From a virus, in the IMG/VR virus record IMGVR_UViG_3300007538_006617, positions 1 to 28,694 of that record: 28,694 nt of DNA. One strand, 5' to 3'. Of this stretch, positions 1-8,347 are shown piece by piece. The translations under genes and the position numbers were made by a program. The notes under the pieces are model-generated. The model ran no database searches and was not told where the DNA came from. It worked only from the letters and a program-made list of their open reading frames with translations. Numbering within the stretch: the stretch's first letter is position 1; every line of letters begins with the position of its first letter.

Positions 1-469
1 AAGAACGATATGTTCTCATGTGTGAAAAATTCCAAGCGGAACTTCTAGCTTTATCTGCGTTTGCTTTACCATATTTCATACTTCTACCACTAGTATCAAC
101 CCATCTTGAACCGCAAATCCAAACATCATTATTGGTGTATATTTTATTAATTAATCCTAAAACTAAATTATCACTCAATTTATCATCACCATCAATTTCA
201 ATAATAACATCATTCCATTCTATTTCAGGATTGTTATGTATAACGTCAATAAAATTTTTAGCTTTAAATTTTTTAGTATTATTTTTAATTAGTCTAAATC
301 TGTCGTCATTACCGATAACAGATTTTGCAATTTCGTAAGAATTATCTGTTGACATATCGTCAATAAAATACGCTATATAATTTGTGAAATATTGATTTTT
401 AATTGATTTTATACAATCCTCTATAAATTTTTCAGAATTCCAAAAAGTGCTAACAATAACTAGTTTCAT
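1..469 (-). CDS. GT2 family glycosyltransferase, partial (C-terminus beyond the left edge)
   Basis: The reading frame is open from an ATG at 469 leftward off the window, giving 156 residues. The start MKLVIVSTFWNSEKF followed by a FIDDMSTDNS block (about residues 36-45) is the nucleotide-binding first half of a GT-A fold, family GT2. An EIDGDDK block near residue 94 carries the DxD-type metal and nucleotide-sugar site. It should transfer a sugar from a nucleotide donor; the acceptor cannot be read. It diverges from the plus-strand sugar operon starting at 546, and a shared palindromic TATTTATAAATA element lies between them. Family assignment is firm; specificity and full length are unknown. 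Confidence 0.85.
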   Translation of the reverse strand, partial: MKLVIVSTFWNSEKFIEDCIKSIKNQYFTNYIAYFIDDMSTDNSYEIAKSVIGNDDRFRLIKNNTKKFKAKNFIDVIHNNPEIEWNDVIIEIDGDDKLSDNLVLGLINKIYTNNDVWICGSRWVDTSGRSMKYGKANADKARSSAWNFSHMRTYRS

Positions 470-484
470 AAAATACTACACAAT

Positions 485-498
485 CTATTTATAAATAG
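485..498. promoter_or_regulatory. Palindromic TATTTATA element between divergent genes
   Basis: CTATTTATAAATAG is a perfect 14-base palindrome that offers TATTTATA on both strands. It lies 20 bases before the minus-strand start at 469 and about 50 bases before the plus-strand start at 546. The same element precedes many genes in this window, so I infer a bidirectional phage promoter core. Confidence 0.5.
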
Positions 499-545
499 GC
501 CATCTAAACTATTTTTAGTTCAGATATTTAAAAATATAAGACATA

Positions 546-1115
546 ATGCCAAATAATACATTTATAATACCAAAATATAGAGTTTTTCATGTAATACCTT
601 GGAATTCAGATAAAAATATTGGTAAGTCCTACAATGAAACAATGTCTTTGGTTCGTTCAAATGATTGGGTTTGTTTTATTGATGGTGACTCAGTTCACAC
701 ATCACATTTTTTTGGTAGTAGGATTGAGGAAGTTATCGAATCAAACCCATCCTATTCTTTATTCACCTGTTATACTAATAGAATTGGGTGTGGTTATCAA
801 ATAGCACCTAAAGTAGATGGTAAAAACAATGACCAAAAATACCACCGTGATTTTGGTGAGAACTTATGGAATCAATATAAGACCGAAGTTATGGACATAA
901 CAAAAAGTGGTCCTTTAAGTGGTGTAATGATTTTAATCAGAAAATCAGAATGGGAACGTGTTGGTGGTTTTAAAGAAGAGAAAATGTTATCGGTTGATAA
1001 CGATATTCATGATAAATTTACAAAAGCAGGATTAAAAGTTGGGTTAATGAAAGGTCTTTATTTACAACATTGGTATCGTGGTGGTGACCCTTCAGATAAA
1101 AAACATTTACTATGA
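546..1115 (+). CDS. Glycosyltransferase family 2-like protein
   Basis: This is a 189-aa GT-A type glycosyltransferase. Visible signatures are NIGKSYNE near residue 26, WVCFIDGDS near 42 (DxD metal/UDP-sugar site), and a late block SGPLSGVMILIRKSEWERVGGF, VDNDIHDKF and a terminal HWYRGG, the order seen in GT2 acceptor-side regions. It is shorter than usual GT2 enzymes and lacks a canonical first beta-strand, so it may be a minimal enzyme. Its stop overlaps the next start as ATGA, so translation is coupled to the methyltransferase. The target could be virion, lipopolysaccharide or nucleic acid; the sequence does not decide. Confidence 0.8.
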   Translation: MPNNTFIIPKYRVFHVIPWNSDKNIGKSYNETMSLVRSNDWVCFIDGDSVHTSHFFGSRIEEVIESNPSYSLFTCYTNRIGCGYQIAPKVDGKNNDQKYHRDFGENLWNQYKTEVMDITKSGPLSGVMILIRKSEWERVGGFKEEKMLSVDNDIHDKFTKAGLKVGLMKGLYLQHWYRGGDPSDKKHLL

Positions 1116-1711
1116 CATATAAATTTTTAGACGTTGGTTGTAAAGTCGGAGGTTCATTTGACATTTCAAATAAATTTGGGTTTTCACCTAAAGATGGGTT
1201 GGGGGTTGATATTAATGAGACGAATGTAAATAAATTTATTAAACAAGGATTCAATGGGATGGTTGCTGATGCAACTAATCTACCTTTTGAAGATGGGTCA
1301 TTTGAATTAGTAATATTTTCTCACGTAATTGAACATATCCCCACAGAAGATATGGGTCATAAGGCATTATTAGAATGTATTAGGGTTTCATCAAAATATG
1401 TTTTTTTAGCACTACCTTTTTTTGACGAAGATGACTATCTTAATTCACTTGGTTTAAAAACATTTTATTCAGATTGGGAAGGTCACAAAAACAAAATACA
1501 TTTAAAAAAGATTAAAGAAGATTACTTACTAGGGTTAGATTATTCTGTGAATATGGTTAAAAAAATCACCGATAGTAATTTTTCAGAAATTTTACCTATG
1601 TCAGCACCAGAAGATTCTTTCGATTATGATAAGAATTTACACGGTGAAAAACCATTAATAGTGTTTGATAGAGATATCTGGAGAGAATATAATATAGTGA
1701 TTAAAAAGTAA
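1112..1711 (+). CDS. Class I SAM-dependent methyltransferase
   Basis: A 199-aa Rossmann-fold methyltransferase of the Methyltransf_11 type. Motif I is FLDVGCKVGG (residues 5-14), the acidic end of strand 2 is GLGVDIN, then VADATNLPFEDGSFELVIFSHVIEHI gives motifs II-III and the HVIEHI signature typical of small-molecule and sugar methyltransferases. It overlaps the upstream glycosyltransferase by 4 bases and shares one base (TAATG) with the next gene. It probably methylates a sugar or glycan made by its operon partners. Substrate is inferred only from context. Confidence 0.85.
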   Translation: MTYKFLDVGCKVGGSFDISNKFGFSPKDGLGVDINETNVNKFIKQGFNGMVADATNLPFEDGSFELVIFSHVIEHIPTEDMGHKALLECIRVSSKYVFLALPFFDEDDYLNSLGLKTFYSDWEGHKNKIHLKKIKEDYLLGLDYSVNMVKKITDSNFSEILPMSAPEDSFDYDKNLHGEKPLIVFDRDIWREYNIVIKK

Positions 1712-2391
1712 TGAAGATTGTAGTATATAGTGTAAATATTGGGGGTTATGATGATTTATGGACCCCAAAAGTTGTTGACCCAAATGTCCGTTATATCTTA
1801 TTTACGGATAACAAATACTTCAAATCAAACGTTTGGGAAATCAATCATGTTGATTTTTTAGGTAATGATATGGACAATCGTCTAAAATCAAGGTACGTAA
1901 AAACCCATCCACATATTGTATTACCAAACCACGATGTCAGTGTTTGGATTGATAATTGTTTTTCTTACAAATTCTCAGACACTAAAAAAATGGTTGAGGA
2001 AATAGGTATCACTAATAATTTAATTATGTGTTATAAACATGATGTAAGGAATTGTCTATATGATGAGGCTAAAATTATTAAATTCATGAAATTAGATTAT
2101 TCTGACGTTGTTGATTCACAAATGAATAAGTATCGTGAAGAGGGATTCCCTAAAAAAATGGGGTTATATCAATCAGGATTCATGGTTCGAAAAAACATTA
2201 AAAATGTAAATAATTTTAATAATACTTGGTGGGAAGAGATTAAGTCATTTAGTGGTAGGGACCAATTATCACAAGTATATTCTTCTTGGAAAACCGAAAC
2301 CCCAATAACACCAATTACTAATGGCGGGGACGTATATAATAACAAGTATCTAAACCCTAAAATAAAACATTTGAAAAAATGGTCGATATAA
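1711..2391 (+). CDS. DUF616 (TOD1/MUCI70-like) glycosyltransferase-domain protein
   Basis: A 226-aa protein matching the DUF616 pattern: VVYSVNIGGYDDL at the N-terminus, then YILFTDN near residue 29, an R-x-x-K followed by PH near residues 60-67, and VSVWIDN near residue 77, with a YQSGFMVRKN block later. Members are GT-A-like glycosyltransferases in bacteria and plants. The start is fixed by the TAATG overlap with the methyltransferase. The 3' end overlaps the following GT2 gene by 13 bases, so the five-gene unit is translationally coupled. The sugar is unknown. Confidence 0.75.
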   Translation: MKIVVYSVNIGGYDDLWTPKVVDPNVRYILFTDNKYFKSNVWEINHVDFLGNDMDNRLKSRYVKTHPHIVLPNHDVSVWIDNCFSYKFSDTKKMVEEIGITNNLIMCYKHDVRNCLYDEAKIIKFMKLDYSDVVDSQMNKYREEGFPKKMGLYQSGFMVRKNIKNVNNFNNTWWEEIKSFSGRDQLSQVYSSWKTETPITPITNGGDVYNNKYLNPKIKHLKKWSI

Positions 2392-2963
2392 TTGCAGTAA
2401 CATACGGACAAACGGACATTTTAAAATGTTTCATAAATTCCATTAGGTCACAAACTTGTGATAAATGGAGGTTATTTATAATTCATGATGGACCAAATAA
2501 AAAGTTAAAAAGGTCTCTTGAAAAAGAATTATATGTAAACACAAATAGAATTACATTTATAGAACATCCAGTTAGAACTGAGAATTACGGTCATTTTTTA
2601 AGAAAATGGGCGTTAGAGAATGTGGTGACAAGTGACTATGTCTTGTTAACCAATGGTGATAATTATTACACCCCAAATATGGTTGAGGAAATTAGTAAAC
2701 GAAATGAGGACTTTATCTATTTTGATTTAATACATTCCCACAAAACAAAGTCAAACAGTAACGAATCAACTTATGGTTATATGAAAAGTGAATTAAAAAG
2801 AGGTTTCATTGATATGGGTAACGTAGTTATTAAATCTGAATTAGCCAAAAAAGTAGGTTTTAACTCCTCAGAATATCATGCAGATTGGGGTTATTTTGAG
2901 GAAGTGTTGAATTTGTCACCAACAATATCTAAAATTGATAAGGTATTATTTGTACACAATTAA
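2379..2963 (+). CDS. Glycosyltransferase family 2
   Basis: A 194-aa GT2 enzyme. MVDIIAVTYGQTDILKCFINSIRSQ is the classical GT2 opening, followed by FIIHDGPN, then YVLLTNGDNYY near residue 90 as the DxD-equivalent donor site, and a GNVVIKSELAKKVGF acceptor-loop block. It overlaps the previous gene by 13 bases and is followed 2 bases later by the HNH gene. With the genes at 1, 546 and 1711 it makes four different short glycosyltransferases within 3 kb. Linkage and acceptor cannot be read. Confidence 0.85.
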   Translation: MVDIIAVTYGQTDILKCFINSIRSQTCDKWRLFIIHDGPNKKLKRSLEKELYVNTNRITFIEHPVRTENYGHFLRKWALENVVTSDYVLLTNGDNYYTPNMVEEISKRNEDFIYFDLIHSHKTKSNSNESTYGYMKSELKRGFIDMGNVVIKSELAKKVGFNSSEYHADWGYFEEVLNLSPTISKIDKVLFVHN

Positions 2964-2965
2964 TT

Positions 2966-3457
2966 ATGGATAAAGTTTTAGTGTTAAATTCTGATTATAC
3001 ACCAATAAATGTAACCACAGTTATACGTGGTTTCGTTTTGGTTAGTAAAGGTAAAGCGGAGATTTTAAAATCATCCGATAACCCTATTATTGCAGGGTAC
3101 CAAACTTTTGTTCGACCTGTGATTATTAGATTATTAAATTATGTTAGATATAGAGTTAAAAACTTAAAGATTAATCGTAATAGGATTTTCAAAAGAGATA
3201 ACCATCAATGTGTTTATTGTGGTTCAAAAAGAAGTTTAACTATAGACCACGTTGTCCCAAAATCTAAAGGGGGTAATAATAGTTGGACTAACCTTGTAAC
3301 TTGTTGCTCGCCATGTAATAGGAAAAAGGGGGATAAAACTCCTGAAGAGGCCAATATGAAATTACAAATTAGACCTTATGAACCCACATTATTTTCTGAT
3401 GTAATCAACCCATCAATTTCTGATATTTGGGATGATTTTAAAAAATCGTATTCGTAA
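2966..3457 (+). CDS. HNH endonuclease
   Basis: A 163-aa HNH nuclease. The core is complete: C82-x2-C85 and C114-x2-C117 form the structural zinc site, D94-H95 is the general-base and metal pair, and N109 and N118 are the remaining HNH residues. The N-terminal half (VLVLNSDYTPINV, then RGFVLVSKGKAEIL) is the usual lead-in of the stand-alone HNH family widespread in Bacteroidota and their phages. It starts 2 bases after the GT2 stop and closes the sugar operon. No intron or disrupted gene is visible around it, so it is either a free-standing homing nuclease or a packaging/DNA-processing nuclease. Confidence 0.9.
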   Translation: MDKVLVLNSDYTPINVTTVIRGFVLVSKGKAEILKSSDNPIIAGYQTFVRPVIIRLLNYVRYRVKNLKINRNRIFKRDNHQCVYCGSKRSLTIDHVVPKSKGGNNSWTNLVTCCSPCNRKKGDKTPEEANMKLQIRPYEPTLFSDVINPSISDIWDDFKKSYS

Positions 3458-3463
3458 AAAACA

Positions 3464-3487
3464 AAAGGGTATCTTTCGATACCCTTT
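3464..3487 (-). terminator. Intrinsic terminator of the minus-strand block (possibly bidirectional)
   Basis: Perfect 10-bp stem AAAGGGTATC / GATACCCTTT with a TTTC loop. On the minus strand it is followed by TGTTTTTT, so it should end transcription of the 575-aa gene. On the plus strand it lies just after the HNH stop but lacks a good T-run. Confidence 0.8.
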
Positions 3488-3556
3488 GCTAGATGTGAAC
3501 TACCCCCTTTCTTTTAGATGGTTTATACACACTCGGATTTTACTCCGATAGTTTCT

Positions 3557-5284
3557 TTATGATAATGCTTTTTCTTTCATTACCTCCCCAGCCATGTTCA
3601 TTTTATCCTGAATACCACTTAATGATGGACAAATTAAATCACCAATAAAGTTTTCAAGTTTTTGACCAAACTCAGTGTCCTCAAATGTCTCGATTAATGA
3701 GTTTCTGATGATGTCATAAACAGGGCCCTCCATTCCTTTATCATTTTGTATTTTTCTTACGATACCTTCACCAACTGATTTAGAAATTAAATCACTAAGA
3801 TAATCACATTTAAATATTTTTCCGTTAAAATAATCACCAATAGGTACGTTACCAACCCCAACTACGATTATATTCGCGATATATCCATTAGGGTCCATTG
3901 GAGTTAATTTCTCGACTAAAAATTGCGCGAATCTTTCTTTTAACGTATTAAAGATACCTTCACCAGCGTTACCAAAAAGACCTTTAACAATATCCATGAA
4001 TCCTTCAGTAACTAGTGTATTATTAAAACCTTGCGAGTTTAAATAAAACATTTCATAAATTAAGTCATCCGCAAACTTTTCTTTTTGTTTTTTTGTTTTT
4101 GGTTTTCCTGATTCAGCAATAATTTGAAATCTTTTTTGGATTATATTATTTTCTTCGATTAACGCTTTTTTTTTACCTTCAGATAACTCATTTAAGTTTT
4201 CTCTAATAATTTTCTTTAAGATTGATTCTCTAATTTGGGATTCACTACCAGTTGATAATTTGTAGCTAACTGTAGTACCATTTCTAAACTTATATGTTGG
4301 GAAGTACTGTAGTTCAGCTAACTTTTTACTAAAGCTTCTATTGAACAAATTATCTTTTTTAATTGTTACATCATCTCTACATACAACAAGATAGTCTTTA
4401 GCAGCATCAACCTCATTTTGCGGAATAGGTAATTTCTTTTGTGCCGCTTCATAATAATTTGTAATTAATCCTTGGCAAGCCTCTTTAGTCGCACCTTGTT
4501 CAATCTGTGCAGTAAAATTAACAATGTTGGTATATATAGGGTTTTCTTTAACCCCTTTAGCACCAACCTTTTCTTTACATAATTTTACACCACTAACTTC
4601 TTTTTGGTCAATAGAGGCTGCTCCAGCGATTAAATCTTGTGACGTACATTCACGATACCCCATTGTGTTAACCCAATAGTCTATAGTATCAGTCACATTC
4701 GCACCTTGACTACAAACCCAAATATAAGGAGAACCTTTTTCCATTAATGATTTAACATCAGCTCTAGAACCTAATTCTTTTTTAGTTGCAATAAAGTCAC
4801 TTAACTTAGTTAATTTACACGTACCATTTACTTTATCTGTATTCTTAACATTTGTATCACCATAAGTATAAATTCTAGCTATTTTAGAAGTTGTAACGTC
4901 ATTAACAAACGTCCTTAACTCTTCATTCATACCATCTTCAACTAATTTTCTCAAGAATGCACAATTCCATTTATAATTTCCAGGGCTCTTTTTAGTTAAC
5001 CCTGAATCCCAATATTCTAATTTACCCTCAGATTCACCAGCGTTTTGTGGGAAAATTTTAACCATAGGGTATCCTGATATTTTTTTAGAATTTTGGAATA
5101 ATAATAACGTACCTTCTTGTCCAAAATCATAAGCTATAGTGTCTTGTGGAAAACAACCTGAAACAAATGCGGTTTTTAAATCTCCGTTAGGTATTTTATT
5201 TGCTTCTTTATTTGATGTTCCATCGTTATTTAAACCTTGTTCTATTAAAACTTTTTTAACTATTTTTGAAATATTGTCTTTCAT
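3557..5284 (-). CDS. Putative virion protein with N-terminal cleavable-type leader (575 aa)
   Basis: I do not recognise a characterised family. The N-terminus MKDNISKIVKKVLIEQ is a basic amphipathic helix ending in L-I-E-Q at residues 13-16, like other leaders in this window. Residues 20-340 are mixed alpha/beta with many cysteines (SGCFPQD, NCAFL, WVCSQG, ECTSQD, KLCKEK, EACQG, VVCRDD). Near residues 348-367 a second copy of the leader-like pattern appears (IRESILKKIIRENLNEL), followed by a helical C-terminal domain with hydrophobic stretches (GYIANIIVVGVGNVPIG). This suggests a two-domain precursor, possibly processed. A TATTTATA element lies 12 bases upstream of the ATG. Virion membership is inferred from the leader and from neighbours. 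Confidence 0.7.
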   Translation of the reverse strand: MKDNISKIVKKVLIEQGLNNDGTSNKEANKIPNGDLKTAFVSGCFPQDTIAYDFGQEGTLLLFQNSKKISGYPMVKIFPQNAGESEGKLEYWDSGLTKKSPGNYKWNCAFLRKLVEDGMNEELRTFVNDVTTSKIARIYTYGDTNVKNTDKVNGTCKLTKLSDFIATKKELGSRADVKSLMEKGSPYIWVCSQGANVTDTIDYWVNTMGYRECTSQDLIAGAASIDQKEVSGVKLCKEKVGAKGVKENPIYTNIVNFTAQIEQGATKEACQGLITNYYEAAQKKLPIPQNEVDAAKDYLVVCRDDVTIKKDNLFNRSFSKKLAELQYFPTYKFRNGTTVSYKLSTGSESQIRESILKKIIRENLNELSEGKKKALIEENNIIQKRFQIIAESGKPKTKKQKEKFADDLIYEMFYLNSQGFNNTLVTEGFMDIVKGLFGNAGEGIFNTLKERFAQFLVEKLTPMDPNGYIANIIVVGVGNVPIGDYFNGKIFKCDYLSDLISKSVGEGIVRKIQNDKGMEGPVYDIIRNSLIETFEDTEFGQKLENFIGDLICPSLSGIQDKMNMAGEVMKEKALS

Positions 5285-5296
5285 ATTCTTTTTTTT

Positions 5297-5304
5297 TATA
5301 AATA
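5297..5304 (-). promoter_or_regulatory. TATTTATA element before the 575-aa gene
   Basis: TATTTATA on the minus strand, 12 bases before the ATG at 5284, in the short gap after the upstream gene's stop. It belongs to the recurrent element described in the findings. Confidence 0.45.
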
Positions 5305-5317
5305 TTATTATTAATAA

Positions 5318-6553
5318 TTAAAGTTCGTCGCCCGTAACAATATTAGGTATAAAACTGTTGTCGTCATCTGTCGATGAACCTCCACAATTTTTAATAATTT
5401 TATCATATACATCTTTAGTAATTGTTGTAGGATAACCCTTATCAATTAATTTACCTTCAGTTTCAGGTCCATAACAACCATCTACTTTAGCACCAATACA
5501 ATTTTGGATTTCTTCAATCTTATCACTCTTACACCATTTTTCCATTGGGAATGAACTACATGGTTTACACTTTGATGTTGGTGGGGGAGGTGGTGGTGGG
5601 GGTACTGGTGAACCACCACATTCAATAATATATTCTTTACTACCAATTGTAATTATTATAGGTCCTTCACCTTCCCATTTACCATCATATCTACCATTAA
5701 GTGATTCACAATCTCCATTATCATAGAATATAGCACCACCAGCAGCATCAACATCATCGTTACCTGTTTTTGTAATAATTAATGCATTATCTAAACCTTT
5801 TTCTTGGATTAACTTAGCGTCGTCACCTGATAGTTTATTTCTTAAACAAGCTGGAAATGGAGATTCTTCATTCGAGGTTAAGTATTGCCACAACCAATAT
5901 AAAATACCCGCACCAATTAAATATTTAATAGCCTTTTTGTATGGTAAATTTTTAATTTTATCCCACCATGGTGGTCTATTTGGTATAGGTGGTGGTGGGG
6001 TAGGGATAGGGTCTGGAACAGGGTCTGGAACTATCTTCTTACCACCTTTTTTCAAATATGTGTCCGCCAATAACTCAGCTTCTTCTCTAGTATATTTAGT
6101 GTCTTGTAATAATCTTTCTACAATCTGTTCTCTACTTTTTCCAGCGTATTTTTCTCCAAATTTACCCATAGACGTGATTGCTTCAGCACCTGCAGTTCTC
6201 ATCTCTAAACTACTTCCTCTTAAAAATAATGTTTTAGCCACTTCACCAGTTCCTGAAGGTCCTAATTTACCTAATCTAACCGCTTCTAATACATCAGCGG
6301 TTTTAGTTAACTTAACACCATCTACAGTAACCATATTTTTCCAAGTAGCAGTTCCTTCTCTAAACCCACCCTCAAGACTTCTCAAAGCGGCTTCACTATC
6401 TCTACTCATAACTTTAGACATATCCTCTAAAGCAACTTTCCAAAGTTGTTCACTTAATAAAGATTCTGTATTTTCAGTTAAAGTTTTTTTAGTGTCATAA
6501 CCCATAAGTAATTTAACTCTGGTTAATTCTTCATTTATAATTTCTGTTTTCAT
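5318..6553 (-). CDS. Membrane-anchored protein with C-terminal peptidoglycan-binding-like domain
   Basis: A 411-aa protein. I take the ATG at 6553 because an upstream in-frame start would run back into the neighbouring gene, and the leader MKTEIINEELTRVKLL then sits at the N-terminus as in sibling proteins; an L-L-S-E-Q site follows at residues 32-36. A helical domain (40-170) leads to a Pro-rich hinge (176-195), one hydrophobic membrane segment (about 208-225), a beta-rich domain, a run of eight prolines near 318-325, and a C-terminal block IEEIQNCIGAKVDGCYGPET that matches the PG_binding_1 fold. It probably contacts peptidoglycan during infection or lysis. Start and domain reading are fairly secure; role is inference. 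Confidence 0.7.
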   Translation of the reverse strand: MKTEIINEELTRVKLLMGYDTKKTLTENTESLLSEQLWKVALEDMSKVMSRDSEAALRSLEGGFREGTATWKNMVTVDGVKLTKTADVLEAVRLGKLGPSGTGEVAKTLFLRGSSLEMRTAGAEAITSMGKFGEKYAGKSREQIVERLLQDTKYTREEAELLADTYLKKGGKKIVPDPVPDPIPTPPPPIPNRPPWWDKIKNLPYKKAIKYLIGAGILYWLWQYLTSNEESPFPACLRNKLSGDDAKLIQEKGLDNALIITKTGNDDVDAAGGAIFYDNGDCESLNGRYDGKWEGEGPIIITIGSKEYIIECGGSPVPPPPPPPPTSKCKPCSSFPMEKWCKSDKIEEIQNCIGAKVDGCYGPETEGKLIDKGYPTTITKDVYDKIIKNCGGSSTDDDNSFIPNIVTGDEL

Positions 6554-6566
6554 ATTTTTATTTTTT

Positions 6567-8015
6567 TTAAAAGAGACCAATTTGTGCAATTTCAGTATCA
6601 CTTAATTGATTTAATCGATTAACATTTTCTTTAGATGTTAGAGATTTTTTTGCTGCCTCAACATCTTCAGGTGTTACTTCACCGCTTTCAACTTTGTGGT
6701 GACAGGTCCATCCATCAAGACCTAATGCCGCACATAATGCACCAGTTAATATTATTGTTTGACCTGTTTTTTTAGCGACAACAGGCCATGGTTTAGTAAA
6801 TTTAAAGTCTTTAGAAAATTGTTTAAGTCCTTTACCAGCATCAGAAAGTTTGGTACCCGCTTTTTGAATTAACCCTGGTTGTTTAACGGTCGCGAGTTCA
6901 GCACTTTTAGTTGTTGCACCACCTAATTCTTGTACTGTTTTTTCCATGAATGAAGTGGCTTTAGTTCCAAAATTTTTTAACCACGTAATACCTAATTTTT
7001 CACCAATCCAAGTCGCAGATTTACCGATAAAACCAACTATTTTAGAAATACCTCCCTTAAGTAAATTTACCGCTTTAGCCAATACACCACCTTTTTTTGC
7101 CGCAGCAACCGCTAATTCAGCACCACCTTTAATACCTCTAAGTGCCCCTCTAAGTATTCCACCCAAAGCGGGTAATAGTAGACATACCGCATCAATAATA
7201 ATATCCGCAAAACTCCATTTGTACTCACCACTTTCGTATTTTCCACTTAACATTTTATAAACGTCCCAAATAAGTAGACAACCAAAAACAATACTATCAG
7301 CAATTTGACCCACACCTGGTATAAAAGTAACTGCGGTCATAACACCCATACCAACAGCTGAGAAGACGGCACTTCTAAGTCCTTCCATTAAACACTCAAC
7401 AAAGTTATTAGTTAGACAGTTCCAAGCTTTTGAGACTGCGTTTTTAACTGAATTCCAAACGTTTTTGGCTTTATCAATTCCCCATTGTACAAGTCCTTTT
7501 TGTTTAATTTGTTTTGCTTGGTCTTTAGTCCAATCGACAACACCCTTAGCTTGGTCTCCAATCCATTTACCAGCTCTTTCAACACCACCTTTCCAATCCC
7601 AAGAAAATGGATTGTACCAAGCTTCTAAAAGAACTTTAAGACTTTCCCAAGATTCATTAATACGGGATTCAACAATTAGTTTGTCAACAGATTCATTAAT
7701 TAACAATAGTTTAGAACCAAATTGTTCTTCCCATTCTTTAATAATGCTAACATTATTTTTTAATTCAAATATTTCTAACAATTGGTATAAAAACTTTCTA
7801 GATGAATTCGCGTATTCTGTTAGAGATATTTTATTTAATTTGTAGTAAAGTTCTTTGTGTTCTTTTAAAATATCAATGGCTATTGGTAAATTTTCAAAAG
7901 TATAATTAATAACATTTCCGTTATTTTGGAAATAGTCACCTGTTTGCACCATTCCTCTATTAGTAAAAATATACTTAAGGTTTTCGGATACTCCTTGAAA
8001 TTGTAGTGCACTCAT
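6567..8015 (-). CDS. Hydrophobic helical protein, possible membrane-active ejected protein (482 aa)
   Basis: I do not recognise a specific family. Residues 1-130 are a soluble helical region containing LLINES and RINESWESL. From about residue 130 there are amphipathic Trp/Lys-rich repeats (WIGDQAKGVVDW, KQIKQKGLVQWGIDKAKNVW). A central hydrophobic core (VGMGVMTAVTFIPGVGQIAD, then ADIIIDAVCLLLPALGGILRGAL) resembles the IPGVG-type segments found in pre-toxin and pore-associated regions of polymorphic toxins. Gly/Ala/Lys-rich helices follow, then a short Cys-containing membrane segment. This would suit a protein ejected with DNA that breaches the host envelope. A TATTTATA element lies 18 bases upstream of the ATG. 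Confidence 0.65.
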   Translation of the reverse strand: MSALQFQGVSENLKYIFTNRGMVQTGDYFQNNGNVINYTFENLPIAIDILKEHKELYYKLNKISLTEYANSSRKFLYQLLEIFELKNNVSIIKEWEEQFGSKLLLINESVDKLIVESRINESWESLKVLLEAWYNPFSWDWKGGVERAGKWIGDQAKGVVDWTKDQAKQIKQKGLVQWGIDKAKNVWNSVKNAVSKAWNCLTNNFVECLMEGLRSAVFSAVGMGVMTAVTFIPGVGQIADSIVFGCLLIWDVYKMLSGKYESGEYKWSFADIIIDAVCLLLPALGGILRGALRGIKGGAELAVAAAKKGGVLAKAVNLLKGGISKIVGFIGKSATWIGEKLGITWLKNFGTKATSFMEKTVQELGGATTKSAELATVKQPGLIQKAGTKLSDAGKGLKQFSKDFKFTKPWPVVAKKTGQTIILTGALCAALGLDGWTCHHKVESGEVTPEDVEAAKKSLTSKENVNRLNQLSDTEIAQIGLF

Positions 8016-8033
8016 TAATTTACTTATTTAACA

Positions 8034-8041
8034 TATAAATA
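8034..8041 (-). promoter_or_regulatory. TATTTATA element before the 482-aa gene
   Basis: Minus-strand TATTTATA, 18 bases before the ATG at 8015, preceded by AAG as in several other copies in the window. Confidence 0.45.
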
Positions 8042-8066
8042 CTTTGAAACAATAAAAAAATTATTT

Positions 8067-8303
8067 TTATAATAAAGTATTTGCTTTACCTCTTGCAATT
8101 CCATTACCATTCCATTTTTGTTGTTCGGGGTTATAGGTTGGACCAAATTTTCTACCACTACTCCACTTGGTTACGGTGGGGTATGTACCACCGCCGCCAC
8201 CACCAGAATTAGAGGTTGCGTCTTGTTCACCAATTTCACCATTACCATCGCTTGGGGTAAATTCTTTCATTAATGAAATAATATAGTCTACATCGGTTCT
8301 CAT
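8067..8303 (-). CDS. Small glycine-rich hypothetical protein
   Basis: A 78-aa protein: an N-terminal helix (DVDYIISLMKEF), a disordered acidic segment, a six-glycine run, and a C-terminal part rich in Trp, Tyr, Asn and Gly (KWSSGRKFGPTYN, QQKWNGNGIARGK). No family is recognised. It has its own TATTTATT element only 3 bases before the ATG (8307-8314) and follows a terminator of the upstream gene, so it is probably a separate transcript. If the element is a promoter, translation might instead begin at Met12. Low complexity makes homology hard to judge. Confidence 0.55.
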   Translation of the reverse strand: MRTDVDYIISLMKEFTPSDGNGEIGEQDATSNSGGGGGGTYPTVTKWSSGRKFGPTYNPEQQKWNGNGIARGKANTLL

Positions 8304-8330
8304 AATAATAAATACCTATAAAATAAAAAA

Positions 8331-8347
8331 ACCTGTCAATGACAGGT
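8331..8347 (-). terminator. Intrinsic terminator after the acidic 110-aa gene
   Basis: Stem ACCTGTC / GACAGGT with a 3-base loop. On the minus strand it runs into an uninterrupted T-stretch, TTTTTTTATTTT. It lies 8 bases beyond the stop of the gene at 8355. Confidence 0.8.

Noticed and set aside
18-338. Plus-strand open frame of about 106 codons at the left edge
   Set aside because: It is antisense to a clear GT2 glycosyltransferase with FIDDMSTDNS and a DxD block on the minus strand; the plus-strand translation is low-complexity Ser/Leu.
2966-3457. HNH gene as part of a group I intron or intein
   Set aside because: Flanking genes are intact and unsplit, and no intron core or intein motifs are visible, so it is treated as a free-standing nuclease gene.
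5580-6020. GGT/GGTGGG runs as a repeat array or CRISPR-like element
   Set aside because: They are Pro codons of the linker regions on the minus strand; there are no regular repeat-spacer units.
5937-6500. Plus-strand open frame of 187 codons
   Set aside because: It is the mirror of the Pro-rich and Ala-rich parts of the minus-strand PG-binding protein; Gly/Ser-rich translation without domains.
6946-7845. Plus-strand open frames opposite the 482-aa protein
   Set aside because: Pro/Ser/Leu-rich shadows of the hydrophobic helical gene; no promoter, start context or recognisable motif.
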